NCBI GenBank assembly: GCA_018141785.1
Contig: CP073341.1
Location: forward strand, 1,005,118 to 1,069,117
Direction of reading: 5' to 3'
Length of the DNA stretch: 64,000 nucleotides
Source of the DNA: Candidatus Paraprochloron terpiosi LD05
GTDB taxonomy: Bacteria > Cyanobacteriota > Cyanobacteriia > Cyanobacteriales > Prochloraceae
Every line of letters begins with the position of its first letter. Position 1 is the stretch's first letter. A program made the position numbers and the translations under genes. The notes beneath the pieces are model-generated. The model worked only from the letters and a program-made list of their open reading frames with translations. It had not been told where the DNA came from and searched no databases. Below are positions 21,602 through 30,464 of the stretch, piece by piece.

Positions 21602-22303
21602 TTGAGTTGTCAATGGTATCGATTATTCCTAGCAGCACTGGTAGGTATGAGTTTAACTGGTTCTCTACCATCTTCTGTAGCAGCAGAGGAAAACACCAGA
21701 ACCGCAGAAGATCTAGATTTAAGTCCAGAAATTCTCGAAAGCAGTCCGGTGTTACAGCGTTGGTTAGAGGAGATACCGGACGTTTGGGAAGATATTCATC
21801 ACGATCCTAGTTTTACCACTCGTTGGCGTGTTGGTTACTCTCAATTTCCTGCCAACGACGGTGCCGGAGGGTTTAATCTGGGGGTAGAAGATATCTTTAT
21901 CGGTGGTACTGGTTTGACAGTGAGTGCCGATTATCAAGGTTCTTTTAACGGGGAAAGGCAGGCACTAGGGGCAGATTTGCGTTACTATGTCTTACCCTTG
22001 GGCAATTACTTCAATGTAGCTCCTGTATTAGGTTATCGCTCCCTAGAAACTGGGGACTTTAATACCAGTGGGATAAATACAGGTTTACGGTTAATGCTAG
22101 TTTTATCCCGCACAGGAGCTTCCGATCTATCCTTAACCCAGACTTTTGTCTCTCTTGGAGGTGAGGAAGAGGTGGGAATAACTACTCTTTCTGTTGGTTT
22201 TGCTCTTACCCCTAATTTACGATTATCTACAGATATTCAAAAGCAAAATTCCATCGCTGCTAAAGATAGTCGGGTAGGAATTAGTTTAGAATGGATGCCT
22301 TAA
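21602..22303 (+). CDS. Putative outer-membrane beta-barrel protein
   Basis: A 233-residue protein. TTG start at 21602, then a signal peptide (WYRLFLAALVGMSLTGSLPS, cleavage near SVAA-EE). After a short acidic linker with SPVLQRWLEEIPDVWEDIHH, the chain has alternating beta-strand character (RWRVGYSQFPA, GLTVSADYQGSFNGE, ALGADLRYYVLPLG, TLSVGFALTPNLRLSTDI) and ends with an aromatic-containing strand (VGISLEWMP), as in outer-membrane barrels. I recognise it as a conserved cyanobacterial family but know no function. It follows the acsF terminator, so it has its own promoter. Confidence 0.7.
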   Translation: MSCQWYRLFLAALVGMSLTGSLPSSVAAEENTRTAEDLDLSPEILESSPVLQRWLEEIPDVWEDIHHDPSFTTRWRVGYSQFPANDGAGGFNLGVEDIFIGGTGLTVSADYQGSFNGERQALGADLRYYVLPLGNYFNVAPVLGYRSLETGDFNTSGINTGLRLMLVLSRTGASDLSLTQTFVSLGGEEEVGITTLSVGFALTPNLRLSTDIQKQNSIAAKDSRVGISLEWMP

Positions 22304-22372
22304 CCTTTGCGTCTTTGCGCCTTTGCGTGAGAATAAATGAGTTTCACGCAGAGGCACAGAGGCGCGGAGAGG
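22304..22372. repeat. Pair of dispersed repeats facing each other
   Basis: CCTTTGCGTCTTTGCGCCTT (22304 onward) and, inverted, TTTCACGCAGAGGCACAGAGG (22341 onward), each from the same dispersed family, separated by about 12 bases. They could form a long imperfect stem between two genes. Confidence 0.75.
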
Positions 22373-22400
22373 TTTATGATGAGTATAGGGAAAAAAAGCA

Positions 22401-22721
22401 ATGACAAATAATATTCTACATTTGATACCCTTAGGAAGACCAACATGGCAGTACCTGGAAAAGCGCCCTGATTCGCGAAAACAGCAACTTTATATCAAAG
22501 GAAGAAGGCTGAAAGCTTTTTCTGTCTGGTGTGATATGATTGTGGAACAAATGACACCTGAAGAAGTAGCTGAAAGCAAAGATATTCCTTTGGGAGCTGT
22601 TTACGAAGCTATTGAATACTGTCAGAGCAATCAAGATCTGCTGCAACGGGAAGCAGAAACAGAACGCCGTCACCTAGAAGAGCGAGGATATTTCATCTCC
22701 CTCAATCAGTGGAACTATTGA
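22401..22721 (+). CDS. Small DUF433-like/antitoxin-like protein
   Basis: A 106-residue protein. The core (LKAFSVWCDMIVEQMTPEEV, ESKDIPLGAVYEAIEYCQSN) resembles the DUF433 helix-turn-helix type antitoxin fold, in which a helix with (T/S)PEE(I/V)A is followed by a second helix with IYEAL.Y. In other cyanobacteria such proteins pair with DUF5615 PIN-like toxins. Here no toxin follows: an ABC-2 permease gene starts 5 bases downstream. A decayed DUF5615 gene lies at 53.6 kb. Function tentative. Confidence 0.5.
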   Translation: MTNNILHLIPLGRPTWQYLEKRPDSRKQQLYIKGRRLKAFSVWCDMIVEQMTPEEVAESKDIPLGAVYEAIEYCQSNQDLLQREAETERRHLEERGYFISLNQWNY

Positions 22722-22726
22722 TATTG

Positions 22727-23509
22727 ATGAAACGATATTTGCGAGTATTAATTTTATTTTGGAGTACAGCGATCACCGCTGAATTAGAATACCGCCTCAA
22801 TTTTATTGTAGCTACTTTCACCAGCAGTGTCAATCTGGCAGGGAGTATTTTCAGTCTGTTTCTCTTCTATCGTACAGGATACACTTTTTCCGGGTGGAAT
22901 TGGCAAGAAGCAACCATTGTCTTGGGAATATTTACCCTCCTCCAAGGCTTTTCTGCTACCTTTCTCATTCCCAATCTTAACCGTATTGTGCGTCAGGTAG
23001 AGGAAGGTACCCTAGACTTCGTGATTCTCAAACCTATTAGCAGTCAATTTTGGCTTTCTACCCGCAGTATTTCCCTTTGGGGATTGCCAGATTTGCTCTT
23101 TGGGGTTATCTTAATCTTATATGCTGGGAAGGGATTAGGTTTAGGAATGAAAGACTATTTAGCCAGTGCAGTACCCATTATATTTGGTTTTATCATTCTC
23201 TATAATATCTGGTTCATCCTGGGAGCAACTAGTATTTGGTTCGTAAGAATTTACAATGTTACGGAAGTTTTGCGAGGTTTCCTCGAAGGGGGACGTTTTC
23301 CTATGGTAGCCTATCCTGCTGTTTATCGTTTCTTCTTTACTTTCATTATTCCCGTAGCCTTCCTAACCACTATCCCTGCTGAAGCAATGCTGAGTCGCAG
23401 CGAAGTTCCTTGGGTGATAGGTAGCGGTGTACTAGCCATAGGTTTGCTGGCGTTTTCCTCCTATTTCTGGCGTTTTGCCTTGCGTTTTTATACCAGTGCT
23501 TCCAGTTAA
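22727..23509 (+). CDS. ABC-2 family transporter permease (DUF990-like)
   Basis: About 260 residues from ATG 22727 (MKRYLRVLILFW). Six predicted membrane segments include FIVATFTSSVNLAGSIFSLF, EATIVLGIFTLLQGFSATFL, LLFGVILILYAG, VPIIFGFIILYNIWFILGAT and WVIGSGVLAIGLLAFSSYFW. The cytoplasmic loop IVRQVEEGTLDFVILKPIS is characteristic of the ABC2_membrane_6/DUF990 permeases. These work with a separate ATPase and a second permease, neither of which is adjacent. Substrate unknown. The gene follows the DUF433-like gene with a 5-base gap, so the two are probably co-transcribed. Confidence 0.85.
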   Translation: MKRYLRVLILFWSTAITAELEYRLNFIVATFTSSVNLAGSIFSLFLFYRTGYTFSGWNWQEATIVLGIFTLLQGFSATFLIPNLNRIVRQVEEGTLDFVILKPISSQFWLSTRSISLWGLPDLLFGVILILYAGKGLGLGMKDYLASAVPIIFGFIILYNIWFILGATSIWFVRIYNVTEVLRGFLEGGRFPMVAYPAVYRFFFTFIIPVAFLTTIPAEAMLSRSEVPWVIGSGVLAIGLLAFSSYFWRFALRFYTSASS

Positions 23510-23512
23510 CTA

Positions 23513-23543
23513 TCCTTTGCGCCTTTGCGTCTTTGCGCGAGAC
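23513..23543. repeat. Dispersed CTTTGCGCCTTTGCG repeat
   Basis: Copy of the dispersed short repeat filling the whole gap between the convergent permease and AEC carrier genes; ends GCGCGAGACA like the copy at 26621-26652. Confidence 0.8.
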
Positions 23544-23547
23544 ACTA

Positions 23548-24432
23548 CTAAGCACTCAGAACAAACAAAACCAAGGGCAAAGTCAAAAAGGACAATAGAG
23601 TGGATACCACCACTACCCTCACGGTACGAGGGGCATCCCCACCAAACTCCTGAGCGATGAGAAAGGTAACGATAGCAGCGGGCATAGCACTCTGTAAAAC
23701 TAACACTTGCAGGTCTAAAGTGCCCAAACCGAGAGCCTTCCCTACCACATAGGCGATTATTGCTCCCCCCAGGAGACGCAGCACACTGGCACCCCCTTCA
23801 TAAAGACTAAATTTTAAGGGACTGCGAGCAATTTGGATTCCCAGAATTAAGATGGCCACGGGAGTAGCTGCTACTGCTAGAATCTCCAAACCAGTATCTA
23901 ATTTCAAAGGTAGGGAGGTACCAAACAAACGCAAAGCCAAACCTGTTGGTATAGCCCACACTAGGGGCAGTTTCAGAGTCAAACTCAGCCCAGGGCGCCA
24001 ACCTCCCCCTTTCAGGAAAGCAGGGGTGATGGAAAATAATAAGACATTGGAGACTACGAGGTAAATTATTGCCCTCTCTAAACCTGGTTCTCCCAAGGCC
24101 AAGAATGCCACGGCAAGCCCCATATTTCCAGCGTTGGGCATCACACTAGTGAGCACCAGGCTTTTTTGCACCGTCTTACCCAGCCCACGCCCCAATACCA
24201 TAGCTGTCAGAAACATGAGACCATAGGTGAGAACGCAGCCAACTATAAGCCCCAGACAATCATCTAAAGTCAGGGTATTACGGTACATCTTATAGGCGAT
24301 GAGGGCGGGAAACAAGACGTAGATAGAAAGACGGGAGAGAGTGGGTAAGTCCAAGAGGAGGGTTTTGCCCACCAAGAAACCTATAGCGACGATGACTGCT
24401 ACGGGGATAACAGTAGAGAAAATGGCAATCAT
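23548..24432 (-). CDS. AEC family transporter (auxin efflux carrier/malate permease-like)
   Basis: A 294-residue membrane protein with ten hydrophobic segments in two blocks of five, as in the AEC family: TVIPVAVIVAIGFLVGKTLL, CLGLIVGCVLTYGLMFLTAM, then the conserved SVMPNAGNMGLAVAFLALG, and in the second half LAVAATPVAILILGIQIA and LQSAMPAAIVTFLIAQEFGG. The NAGNMG and AMPAA elements are the family substrate-pore signatures. Substrate is likely a small organic anion but cannot be deduced. It is divergent from cobW with about 40 bases between starts. Confidence 0.9.
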   Translation of the reverse strand: MIAIFSTVIPVAVIVAIGFLVGKTLLLDLPTLSRLSIYVLFPALIAYKMYRNTLTLDDCLGLIVGCVLTYGLMFLTAMVLGRGLGKTVQKSLVLTSVMPNAGNMGLAVAFLALGEPGLERAIIYLVVSNVLLFSITPAFLKGGGWRPGLSLTLKLPLVWAIPTGLALRLFGTSLPLKLDTGLEILAVAATPVAILILGIQIARSPLKFSLYEGGASVLRLLGGAIIAYVVGKALGLGTLDLQVLVLQSAMPAAIVTFLIAQEFGGDAPRTVRVVVVSTLLSFLTLPLVLFVLSA

Positions 24433-24471
24433 GTTATATTAGCGATAATTTTGAAGGATGAACCCTCATAA

Positions 24472-25503
24472 ATGCACAAAATACCTGTTACCGTTATTAC
24501 TGGCTTTCTCGGTGCTGGGAAAACCACCCTAGTGCGTCATCTACTGCAAAATAACCGTGGACGACGTATCGCTGTTATGGTAAATGAATTTGGCGAATTG
24601 GGCATCGATGGAGAATTGCTTCGTTCTTGTCAAATTTGCGACGAGGAGGAGAACCCGGAAAATAATATTGTGGAATTGACCAATGGCTGTCTTTGCTGTA
24701 CGGTTCAAGAAGAATTTTACCCCACTATGAAGCAACTCCTGCAACGACGAGAGCAGATTGATTGCCTGTTGGTAGAAACCTCTGGATTAGCATTACCCAA
24801 ACCCTTGGTTCAAGCCTTCCGTTGGCCTGCTATTCGCAATGGTGCTACAGTAGATGGAGTAATAACGGTGGTAGATGGGAAAGCCTTAGCTGAAGGTACC
24901 CTGGTGGGAGATTTAGAGGCATTGGAAGCCCAACGCCAGTCGGACCCCAATTTAGAACACGAAACCCCCATAGAAGAACTGTTTGAAGACCAACTAGCTT
25001 GTGCAGATTTGGTTTTGCTCACTAAAGTGGATTTGTTGGACGACGAAGAGCTGACTAAAGTAAAAACATGGCTACAAAGAGAATTGCGAGCAGGGGTGAA
25101 AGTGGTTCCTTGCTATAACGGGGAAATTAACTCAGATATTTTGCTAGGTTTTAATGCAGCAGTGGAGGATAATTTAGCTAATCGTCCCAGTCATCATGAT
25201 AGCGAGGAAGAACATGAACACGACGATGATATTAACTCTGTCCAATTGATTTTAAACCAAAACTTCCAGCCGGAAGCACTGAAAAATAAGCTGGAAAAGC
25301 TAGTACAACAAGAAGAGATTTATCGCATTAAAGGCTTTGTGAACGTCCCCAATAAACCTATGCGCTTGGTTTTGCAAGGAGTGGGGGATCGCTTTGATTC
25401 TTTTTACGATCGCCTCTGGCATACTGACGAATCCCGTCAAACTCGCTTAGTGTTTATCGGACGTAACCTAGAACAAAATCGGGTCCAACAAGCACTATTA
25501 TAG
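24472..25503 (+). CDS. CobW/COG0523 metal-chaperone GTPase
   Basis: A 343-residue P-loop GTPase. Walker A is GFLGAGKTT (residues 11-19), the metal-binding motif GCLCC is at 72-76, switch/ETSGLALP follows, and the guanine motif is TKVD. The C-terminal CobW_C domain (EEIYRIKGFVNVPNKPMRLV, TRLVFIGRNL) is complete, and between the domains lies a histidine- and acid-rich linker (HHDSEEEHEHDDD) that fits metal handling. Members supply cobalt, zinc or iron to target enzymes; cyanobacterial CobW is linked to cobaltochelatase. The metal cannot be fixed here. Confidence 0.92.
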   Translation: MHKIPVTVITGFLGAGKTTLVRHLLQNNRGRRIAVMVNEFGELGIDGELLRSCQICDEEENPENNIVELTNGCLCCTVQEEFYPTMKQLLQRREQIDCLLVETSGLALPKPLVQAFRWPAIRNGATVDGVITVVDGKALAEGTLVGDLEALEAQRQSDPNLEHETPIEELFEDQLACADLVLLTKVDLLDDEELTKVKTWLQRELRAGVKVVPCYNGEINSDILLGFNAAVEDNLANRPSHHDSEEEHEHDDDINSVQLILNQNFQPEALKNKLEKLVQQEEIYRIKGFVNVPNKPMRLVLQGVGDRFDSFYDRLWHTDESRQTRLVFIGRNLEQNRVQQALL

Positions 25504-25524
25504 CACGTAACTCTCTCTTATCTT

Positions 25525-25551
25525 TCTCTGCGTCCTCTGCGCCTCTGCGGT
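25525..25551. repeat. Dispersed CTCTGCGTCCTCTGCGCC repeat
   Basis: Copy between cobW and fni, in the CCTCTGCGCCTCTGCGG orientation. Confidence 0.8.
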
Positions 25552-25586
25552 TTATATTATAATAGTAAAATAGGTAATTTTCGGTT

Positions 25587-26615
25587 ATGAGCAACACCCA
25601 AACCCGCAAAGCAGACCACTTGCGGATTTGTCTGGAGGAGGACGTTCAATTTCACACCAATACCAATGGTTTGGAACGGTATCGCTTTACTCACTCCTGT
25701 TTACCAGAACTGAACTCCCAAGAAATAGACTTAACAACTACCTTTTTAAGCAAAAAGTTAAGGTCACCCTTATTAATTTCTTCCATGACAGGAGGTACAG
25801 ACACCGCCAAGACCATTAACTATCGCCTTGCTGAAGCCGCCCAAACTTACGGTTTAGCTATGGGGGTGGGTTCCCAGCGGGTGGCGGTGGAAAAGCCGGA
25901 GGTAGCCCATACTTTTGCTGTCCGTTCTGTTGCTAATAACATACTATTATTAGCAAACCTAGGGGCAGTGCAACTAAATTATGAATACAATGTAGACCAT
26001 TGCTTGCGGGTGATTGACATCTTGGAAGCTGATGCTTTAATTCTCCATCTCAATGCCTTACAGGAGTTTATCCAACCCAACGGAGACACTAACTTCAAGG
26101 GATTACTTGACAAAATCGAAAAGTTGTGCCATAAGATAGATATACCCATAATTGCCAAAGAAGTGGGCAACGGTATCTCCGGGAAAATGGCACAGAAGTT
26201 AATCGGAGCTGGAGTGAGAGCCATCGACGTAGCGGGGGCTGGGGGTACTTCTTGGGCAAAAGTAGAAAGCAAAAGGGCAACTCACTCTTTACAGCGACGT
26301 TTGGGAGAAACTTTTGCCGATTGGGGTATCCCCACAGCAGAGTGTATCGTAGACATTAAGTCTCTTGAACCTAGCATACCCCTAATTGCTTCGGGAGGCT
26401 TGAAGAATGGTTTAGATGTAGCCAAGGCCATCGCCCTCGGAGCCAACATAGGGGGTTTAGCTCGTCCTTTCCTGGCAGCAGCAGCAGAATCCGCCGCAGC
26501 CCTGGATGAGTTGGTACAATTGCTCATCGCCGAACTGACAGGGGTTCTCTTTTGCACTGGGAATGAGAATTTAACAGCATTGCAAAATTCCCAATCCCTC
26601 AAAAAGATACAATAA
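25587..26615 (+). CDS. fni: Type 2 isopentenyl-diphosphate delta-isomerase
   Basis: A 342-residue FMN- and NADPH-dependent IPP/DMAPP isomerase, the type used by many cyanobacteria to balance isoprenoid precursors from the MEP pathway. Landmarks are [10 protein letters not shown] near the N-terminus, the flavin-binding ISSMTGGT, the GVGSQRVA loop, the catalytic-site glutamine in [37 protein letters not shown] and IASGGLKNG. Length and motifs are normal. Supplies DMAPP for chlorophyll, carotenoid and quinone tails and could also feed the UbiA-like enzyme at 61 kb. Confidence 0.95.
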   Translation: MSNTQTRKADHLRICLEEDVQFHTNTNGLERYRFTHSCLPELNSQEIDLTTTFLSKKLRSPLLISSMTGGTDTAKTINYRLAEAAQTYGLAMGVGSQRVAVEKPEVAHTFAVRSVANNILLLANLGAVQLNYEYNVDHCLRVIDILEADALILHLNALQEFIQPNGDTNFKGLLDKIEKLCHKIDIPIIAKEVGNGISGKMAQKLIGAGVRAIDVAGAGGTSWAKVESKRATHSLQRRLGETFADWGIPTAECIVDIKSLEPSIPLIASGGLKNGLDVAKAIALGANIGGLARPFLAAAAESAAALDELVQLLIAELTGVLFCTGNENLTALQNSQSLKKIQ

Positions 26616-26620
26616 AAAAA

Positions 26621-26652
26621 CCTCTTTGCGCCTTAGCGCCTTTGCGCGAGAC
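26621..26652. repeat. Dispersed CTTTGCGCCTTAGCGCC repeat
   Basis: Copy occupying the short gap between fni and sppA; the sppA ATG follows eight bases later, so the repeat sits in its leader. Confidence 0.8.
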
Positions 26653-26659
26653 ATTATTC

Positions 26660-28441
26660 ATGAACCAATTTTTCAAACAAACAGCAGCAAGCATCCTGGG
26701 CACTCTCACTGCACTGATTCTCTTTTTTACCCTGGGAACGGGGGTATTGGTGTTCTTAGCAGTGTGGGATAATACGCCCCAGGTAAAAGCTAAATCAGTG
26801 CTAGTATTGGATTTGTCCGTTCCTATCCAGGATACCTCACCTCCTGCTGATTTCAACAGTATTCTCACCGACTCTGACCAGGAAATCATTCCTTTGCGCC
26901 AAGCAATCCAAGCTATCGACAAAGCAGCTCAAGATAATCGTATTGTAGGGATATTCTTAGATGGTAGGTTTGGTGGGGGTGCTACAGGCTATGGTAACCT
27001 GAAGGAAATACGGACAGCCCTCCAAAGGTTTAAAGATAAAGGGAAGAAAATTATCGCCTACGATGTGGATACCAGCGAAAGGGAATACTATTTGACTTCC
27101 CTGGCAGATACTATTATCCTCAATCCCCTAGGAACCTTGGAAATGAACGGGTTGAGTTCGGAACAACTCTTCTTCACGGGAGCTTTAGAAAAATACGGTG
27201 TCGGAGTGCAAGTAGTGCGGGTAGGGAGTTATAAATCTGCGGTGGAACCTTTTACCAACAAGAGTTTCAGTGGGGAAAATCGGGAGCAAACGGAAGCTTT
27301 ATTAACAGATTTGTGGGAGGATTTTCTCTCTACAGTAGCCCCCAGTAGGGAGTTAACTGCTCGCGAGTTGCAGGATTGGACAGATACTCAGGGATTGTTG
27401 ACGCCAATAGAAGCTGAAAGTGCTGGTTTCATAGACAGAGTGGCTCACTTTGATGAGGTTATTGCGGATTTAAAAGCATTAACTGGGGTAAACTCAGAGG
27501 ATAAGTCTTTCCGAAAAATTAGTCTCAAAAAATACTCTCAAGTAGCAGAGCGAGATAATAAATCCTCCCGCAATACTATAGCTATAGTATATGGGGAAGG
27601 CAGTATTGTCAATGGGGAAGGTAACTTAGAGGCAATAGGGGGCGATCGATTAGCCCGCTCTTTGCGTAAACTGCGTCAAGATGACTCCGTTAAAGCTGTT
27701 ATCCTGCGGGTAAATAGTCCTGGTGGTAGTGCTACAGCTTCTGATATTATTCTCAGGGAAGTAGAATTGACGAGGGAATCTAAGCCTGTTATCGTTTCTA
27801 TGGGGAATGTAGCCGCTTCGGGAGGCTATTGGATTGCTACGGGAGCGGATTATATTTTTGCCCAGGAAAATACCATTACCGGATCCATTGGCGTTTTTGG
27901 TCTTTTCTTCGATATCGAGCAACTGGGTAATAATAATGGTTTAACTTGGGACGTAGTTAAAACAGGGCGTTTTGCGGATATTAACACGGTTTCTCGCCCT
28001 AAAACGAAAAAGGAATTGGACATTTATCAAGGGTTTGTGGATGAAATTTACGACCTATTTTTAGCTAAAGTAGCCTCTTCCCGGAAGTTACCCCTCTCGG
28101 AGGTAGCCAACATTGCTCAGGGAAGAGTTTGGTCCGGGATAGACGCTAAAGAGATAGGTTTGGTAGATGAAATTGGGGGCTTGGAAGAGGCTATCGCCTA
28201 TACTGCTGCCCAAGCTGAATTAGGGGAAGATTGGCAAATTGAAGAGTATCCCAAACACCGGAGTTTTCAGGAAGAAATTCTTGAGAAATTGTTGAGTGTC
28301 CAGCAAGGGGAAAAAGCCGCAAAACTTGACCCCCTCACAGCTAAATTGCTAGAACTTAAAGAAGACTTGAGCATGTTACAAACCTTGAACGATCCTCGGG
28401 GTATTTACACTCGCTTACCGTTTAGCTTGCACATCAAATAA
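26660..28441 (+). CDS. sppA: Signal peptide peptidase SppA, 67-kDa type
   Basis: About 593 residues from ATG 26660 (MNQFFKQTAAS). One N-terminal membrane segment (ILGTLTALILFFTLGTGVLV) is followed by two tandem peptidase S49 domains, as in the long SppA form. The catalytic lysine lies in the first domain (VGSYKSAVEPF) and the serine in the second (NVAASGGYWIA), with the conserved VNSPGGSATASD and ENTITGSIGVFG. It degrades cleaved signal peptides in the membrane; in cyanobacteria an SppA homologue is linked to light acclimation. The in-frame upstream extension (MRETLF) would come from repeat DNA and is rejected. Confidence 0.93.
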   Translation: MNQFFKQTAASILGTLTALILFFTLGTGVLVFLAVWDNTPQVKAKSVLVLDLSVPIQDTSPPADFNSILTDSDQEIIPLRQAIQAIDKAAQDNRIVGIFLDGRFGGGATGYGNLKEIRTALQRFKDKGKKIIAYDVDTSEREYYLTSLADTIILNPLGTLEMNGLSSEQLFFTGALEKYGVGVQVVRVGSYKSAVEPFTNKSFSGENREQTEALLTDLWEDFLSTVAPSRELTARELQDWTDTQGLLTPIEAESAGFIDRVAHFDEVIADLKALTGVNSEDKSFRKISLKKYSQVAERDNKSSRNTIAIVYGEGSIVNGEGNLEAIGGDRLARSLRKLRQDDSVKAVILRVNSPGGSATASDIILREVELTRESKPVIVSMGNVAASGGYWIATGADYIFAQENTITGSIGVFGLFFDIEQLGNNNGLTWDVVKTGRFADINTVSRPKTKKELDIYQGFVDEIYDLFLAKVASSRKLPLSEVANIAQGRVWSGIDAKEIGLVDEIGGLEEAIAYTAAQAELGEDWQIEEYPKHRSFQEEILEKLLSVQQGEKAAKLDPLTAKLLELKEDLSMLQTLNDPRGIYTRLPFSLHIK

Positions 28442-28652
28442 ACGTAGGGCGAATCACATTATAAACCCCAAACCAAATCATTAACAAGGTTACAACGTCA
28501 TCTTGATATTCTCGTTGGAAATAGCATCAATTAAATCTATTTACCTGCGTTGGCACGAACACTACAAAGAACGGCAGAATAGGGGTTGACAAAGTTGGAT
28601 TGGGATGCTTTAATTAAGTTAGATGATAATGGGGGGGGGTGTGTGTAAAAAA

Positions 28653-28680
28653 ACCACAGAGACGCAGAGGACACAGAGAG
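28653..28680. repeat. Dispersed ACCACAGAGACGCAGAGG repeat
   Basis: Copy of the dispersed family, opposite in orientation to the copy at 28751-28775. Confidence 0.75.
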
Positions 28681-28750
28681 GGAGAAAAAAAGAGAGTAGC
28701 ATTACTTATACTCTGTTTAACAATATCTGCGATTAAGATAAAACCAAGAA

Positions 28751-28775
28751 CTCTCTCTGCGCCTCTGCGTGAAAC
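28751..28775. repeat. Dispersed CTCTGCGCCTCTGCGTGAAAC repeat
   Basis: Copy just downstream of the ycf33 stop (minus strand), ending with the common GTGAAAC tail. Confidence 0.75.
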
Positions 28776-28780
28776 ATTCA

Positions 28781-28978
28781 TTAATTTAAACCCAGCATTG
28801 CCCGGAGAGTAAAAAAGAAAAATGCCAGTACCCCCACAACTCCTCCTAAGAGGGCGATCGCAGTTATTGGGTTTCTTAGTAAAGGTTTTAATTTCTCAAA
28901 AGAGGCTAAGAAGATACCGAGAATTAAACCAAGGAGAAAGCGAGGGTAACGAGAAAGGTTCTCAAAAAATTCTTTCAT
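28781..28978 (-). CDS. ycf33: Ycf33/DUF751 small membrane protein
   Basis: A 65-residue protein with the family pattern: MKEFFENLSRYPRFLLGLIL, then GIFLASFEKLKPLLRNPITA, then IALLGGVVGVLAFFFFTLRA. It has two hydrophobic helices. Ycf33 is conserved in cyanobacteria and some algal plastids; its role is unknown to me. It starts 8 bases after the mgtE stop on the same strand, so it is likely co-transcribed with it. Confidence 0.85.
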   Translation of the reverse strand: MKEFFENLSRYPRFLLGLILGIFLASFEKLKPLLRNPITAIALLGGVVGVLAFFFFTLRAMLGLN

Positions 28979-28986
28979 TGTTAAAT

Positions 28987-30354
28987 TTAAAGTCCTAAAA
29001 CCAGTCGGGCAATGTTAAAATAAATGAGTACCCCCAAAACATCCACTGCTGTAGTAATAAACGGGGCTGACATGAGAGCGGGATCCAAACCGAAATGGCG
29101 GAAAAGAAAGGGTAAAGCGGAACCTGCTACAGAGGCCAATAGGGCGATGGCTACCAAACTCACACCTATAGTAATAGCAACAAACCAATCCGATTGCAAC
29201 CAAAAAGCCCAGATAGTTGCTACAATACCCAAAATAGCCCCCAGTAATACTCCTGCCAGTGCTTCTCGGAAGATGATAGGTCCAGGACCGAGATTGTTCA
29301 TCGCTTCTGTATTTAGGCCCCGAATCACTACTGTGGAAGACTGGGCACCCACGTTACCTCCTGTTCCCGTGAGTAGGGGAATAAAGGCGGCGAGGATGAC
29401 TACTTGCTGCAAAATATCCTCCTGAGAGCGAATAATAGTCCCGGTTACGGTATTAGTAATTAAGAGGACAAATAACCAAACCACCCTTTTGCGGGCAACG
29501 GTAAGAAGATTAGTTTGGAAATAATTATCTCCAGCTTGAACTCCCCCTAGGGCATAAATATCCTCCGTTGCTTCCTCTTCCAAGATATCCATAGTATCAT
29601 CTATAGTCACCACCCCCACCAAACGCTGCTCCCGATCCACCACTGGTAGGGCAAGTAAGTCGTAGCGTTGGATCAACCTAGCGACTTCTTCCCTATCCGT
29701 ATCGGTGCTAACGGAAACCAGATCCTGAGTCATGATTTCTTCTAAGGATTTGTTGGGGTCCGAAAGGACTAAATCTCGCAGAGAAACGATACCCTTCAGG
29801 TGACGGGAGCTATCGGTAACATAGAGATAATAAACAATTTCCGAAGCATTAGCCAAGGTGCGAATACGTTCCAGGGTTTGGGTAACGGTTAAGTTTTCTT
29901 TCAGGGAGATATATTCTGGAGTCATGATCCGCCCTGCTGTATCCTCTTCATATCCTAGCAAGAGGGCAGTAGCTTCCCGCTCCTTGGGACTGAGTTGTGC
30001 CAGCAGACGGCGGACTACTTTGGCTGGTAGTTCGTCGAATAATCTGACTCTGTCGTCGGGAGACATTTTATCGACGATATCTAGTACTTCCTGGCGTCTA
30101 AAATCTTCAATGAGGGTTTGTTGCACAGTAGAGTCTAGATATTCGTAGACTTCAATGGCTTCAGCTTTCCCCAACAAGCGGAAAGCGATGGCTTGCATAG
30201 ACTCGGACAGCCCTTCAATGGCTTCGGCAATATCTACTGGCTGCACTGGCAATAACAGTGCTTTGGCTCCTTCTAGGTTGCCTTGAGCAAGGAGTATTTG
30301 CAACTGACTGCAAACTAACTGTCGCAGCTCGCTGTGTTTAACTTTTGCTGTCAT
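28987..30354 (-). CDS. mgtE: Magnesium transporter MgtE
   Basis: A 455-residue Mg2+ channel/transporter. The N-terminal superhelical domain (GAKALLLPVQPVDIAEAIEG, KMSPDDRVRLFDELPAKVV, LLGYEEDTAGRIMTPEYI) is followed by two CBS domains (about residues 150-260; YVTDSSRHLKGIVSLRDL, LPVVDREQRLVGVVTIDD) that sense cytosolic Mg2+, then five membrane helices. The pore signature is TGGNVGAQSSTVVIRGL, and the ion-selecting acidic residue lies in FGLDPALMSAPFITTAVD. Full length and apparently functional. Confidence 0.95.
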   Translation of the reverse strand: MTAKVKHSELRQLVCSQLQILLAQGNLEGAKALLLPVQPVDIAEAIEGLSESMQAIAFRLLGKAEAIEVYEYLDSTVQQTLIEDFRRQEVLDIVDKMSPDDRVRLFDELPAKVVRRLLAQLSPKEREATALLLGYEEDTAGRIMTPEYISLKENLTVTQTLERIRTLANASEIVYYLYVTDSSRHLKGIVSLRDLVLSDPNKSLEEIMTQDLVSVSTDTDREEVARLIQRYDLLALPVVDREQRLVGVVTIDDTMDILEEEATEDIYALGGVQAGDNYFQTNLLTVARKRVVWLFVLLITNTVTGTIIRSQEDILQQVVILAAFIPLLTGTGGNVGAQSSTVVIRGLNTEAMNNLGPGPIIFREALAGVLLGAILGIVATIWAFWLQSDWFVAITIGVSLVAIALLASVAGSALPFLFRHFGLDPALMSAPFITTAVDVLGVLIYFNIARLVLGL

Positions 30355-30464
30355 ACACCTCCGTGCTTTGTTGTAAGCGTGGGAAATAAGGTGCCATTCA
30401 ATAATGAAGCGCCCGCTTTTATATTCTACGGGTCTCTGGTGGGAAAATGTAGATCACAATACAT

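Larger units (their letters stand above)
28442..28780. other. Intergenic with poly-G tract and two dispersed repeats
   Basis: No coding potential seen. It holds GAAATAGCATCAATT (28518-28532), also found in the pentapeptide repeat tail at 6905-6919, a nine-G tract followed by GTGTGTGT (28631-28645), and two dispersed repeats in opposite orientation (28653-28680 and 28751-28775) that could pair. Confidence 0.6.
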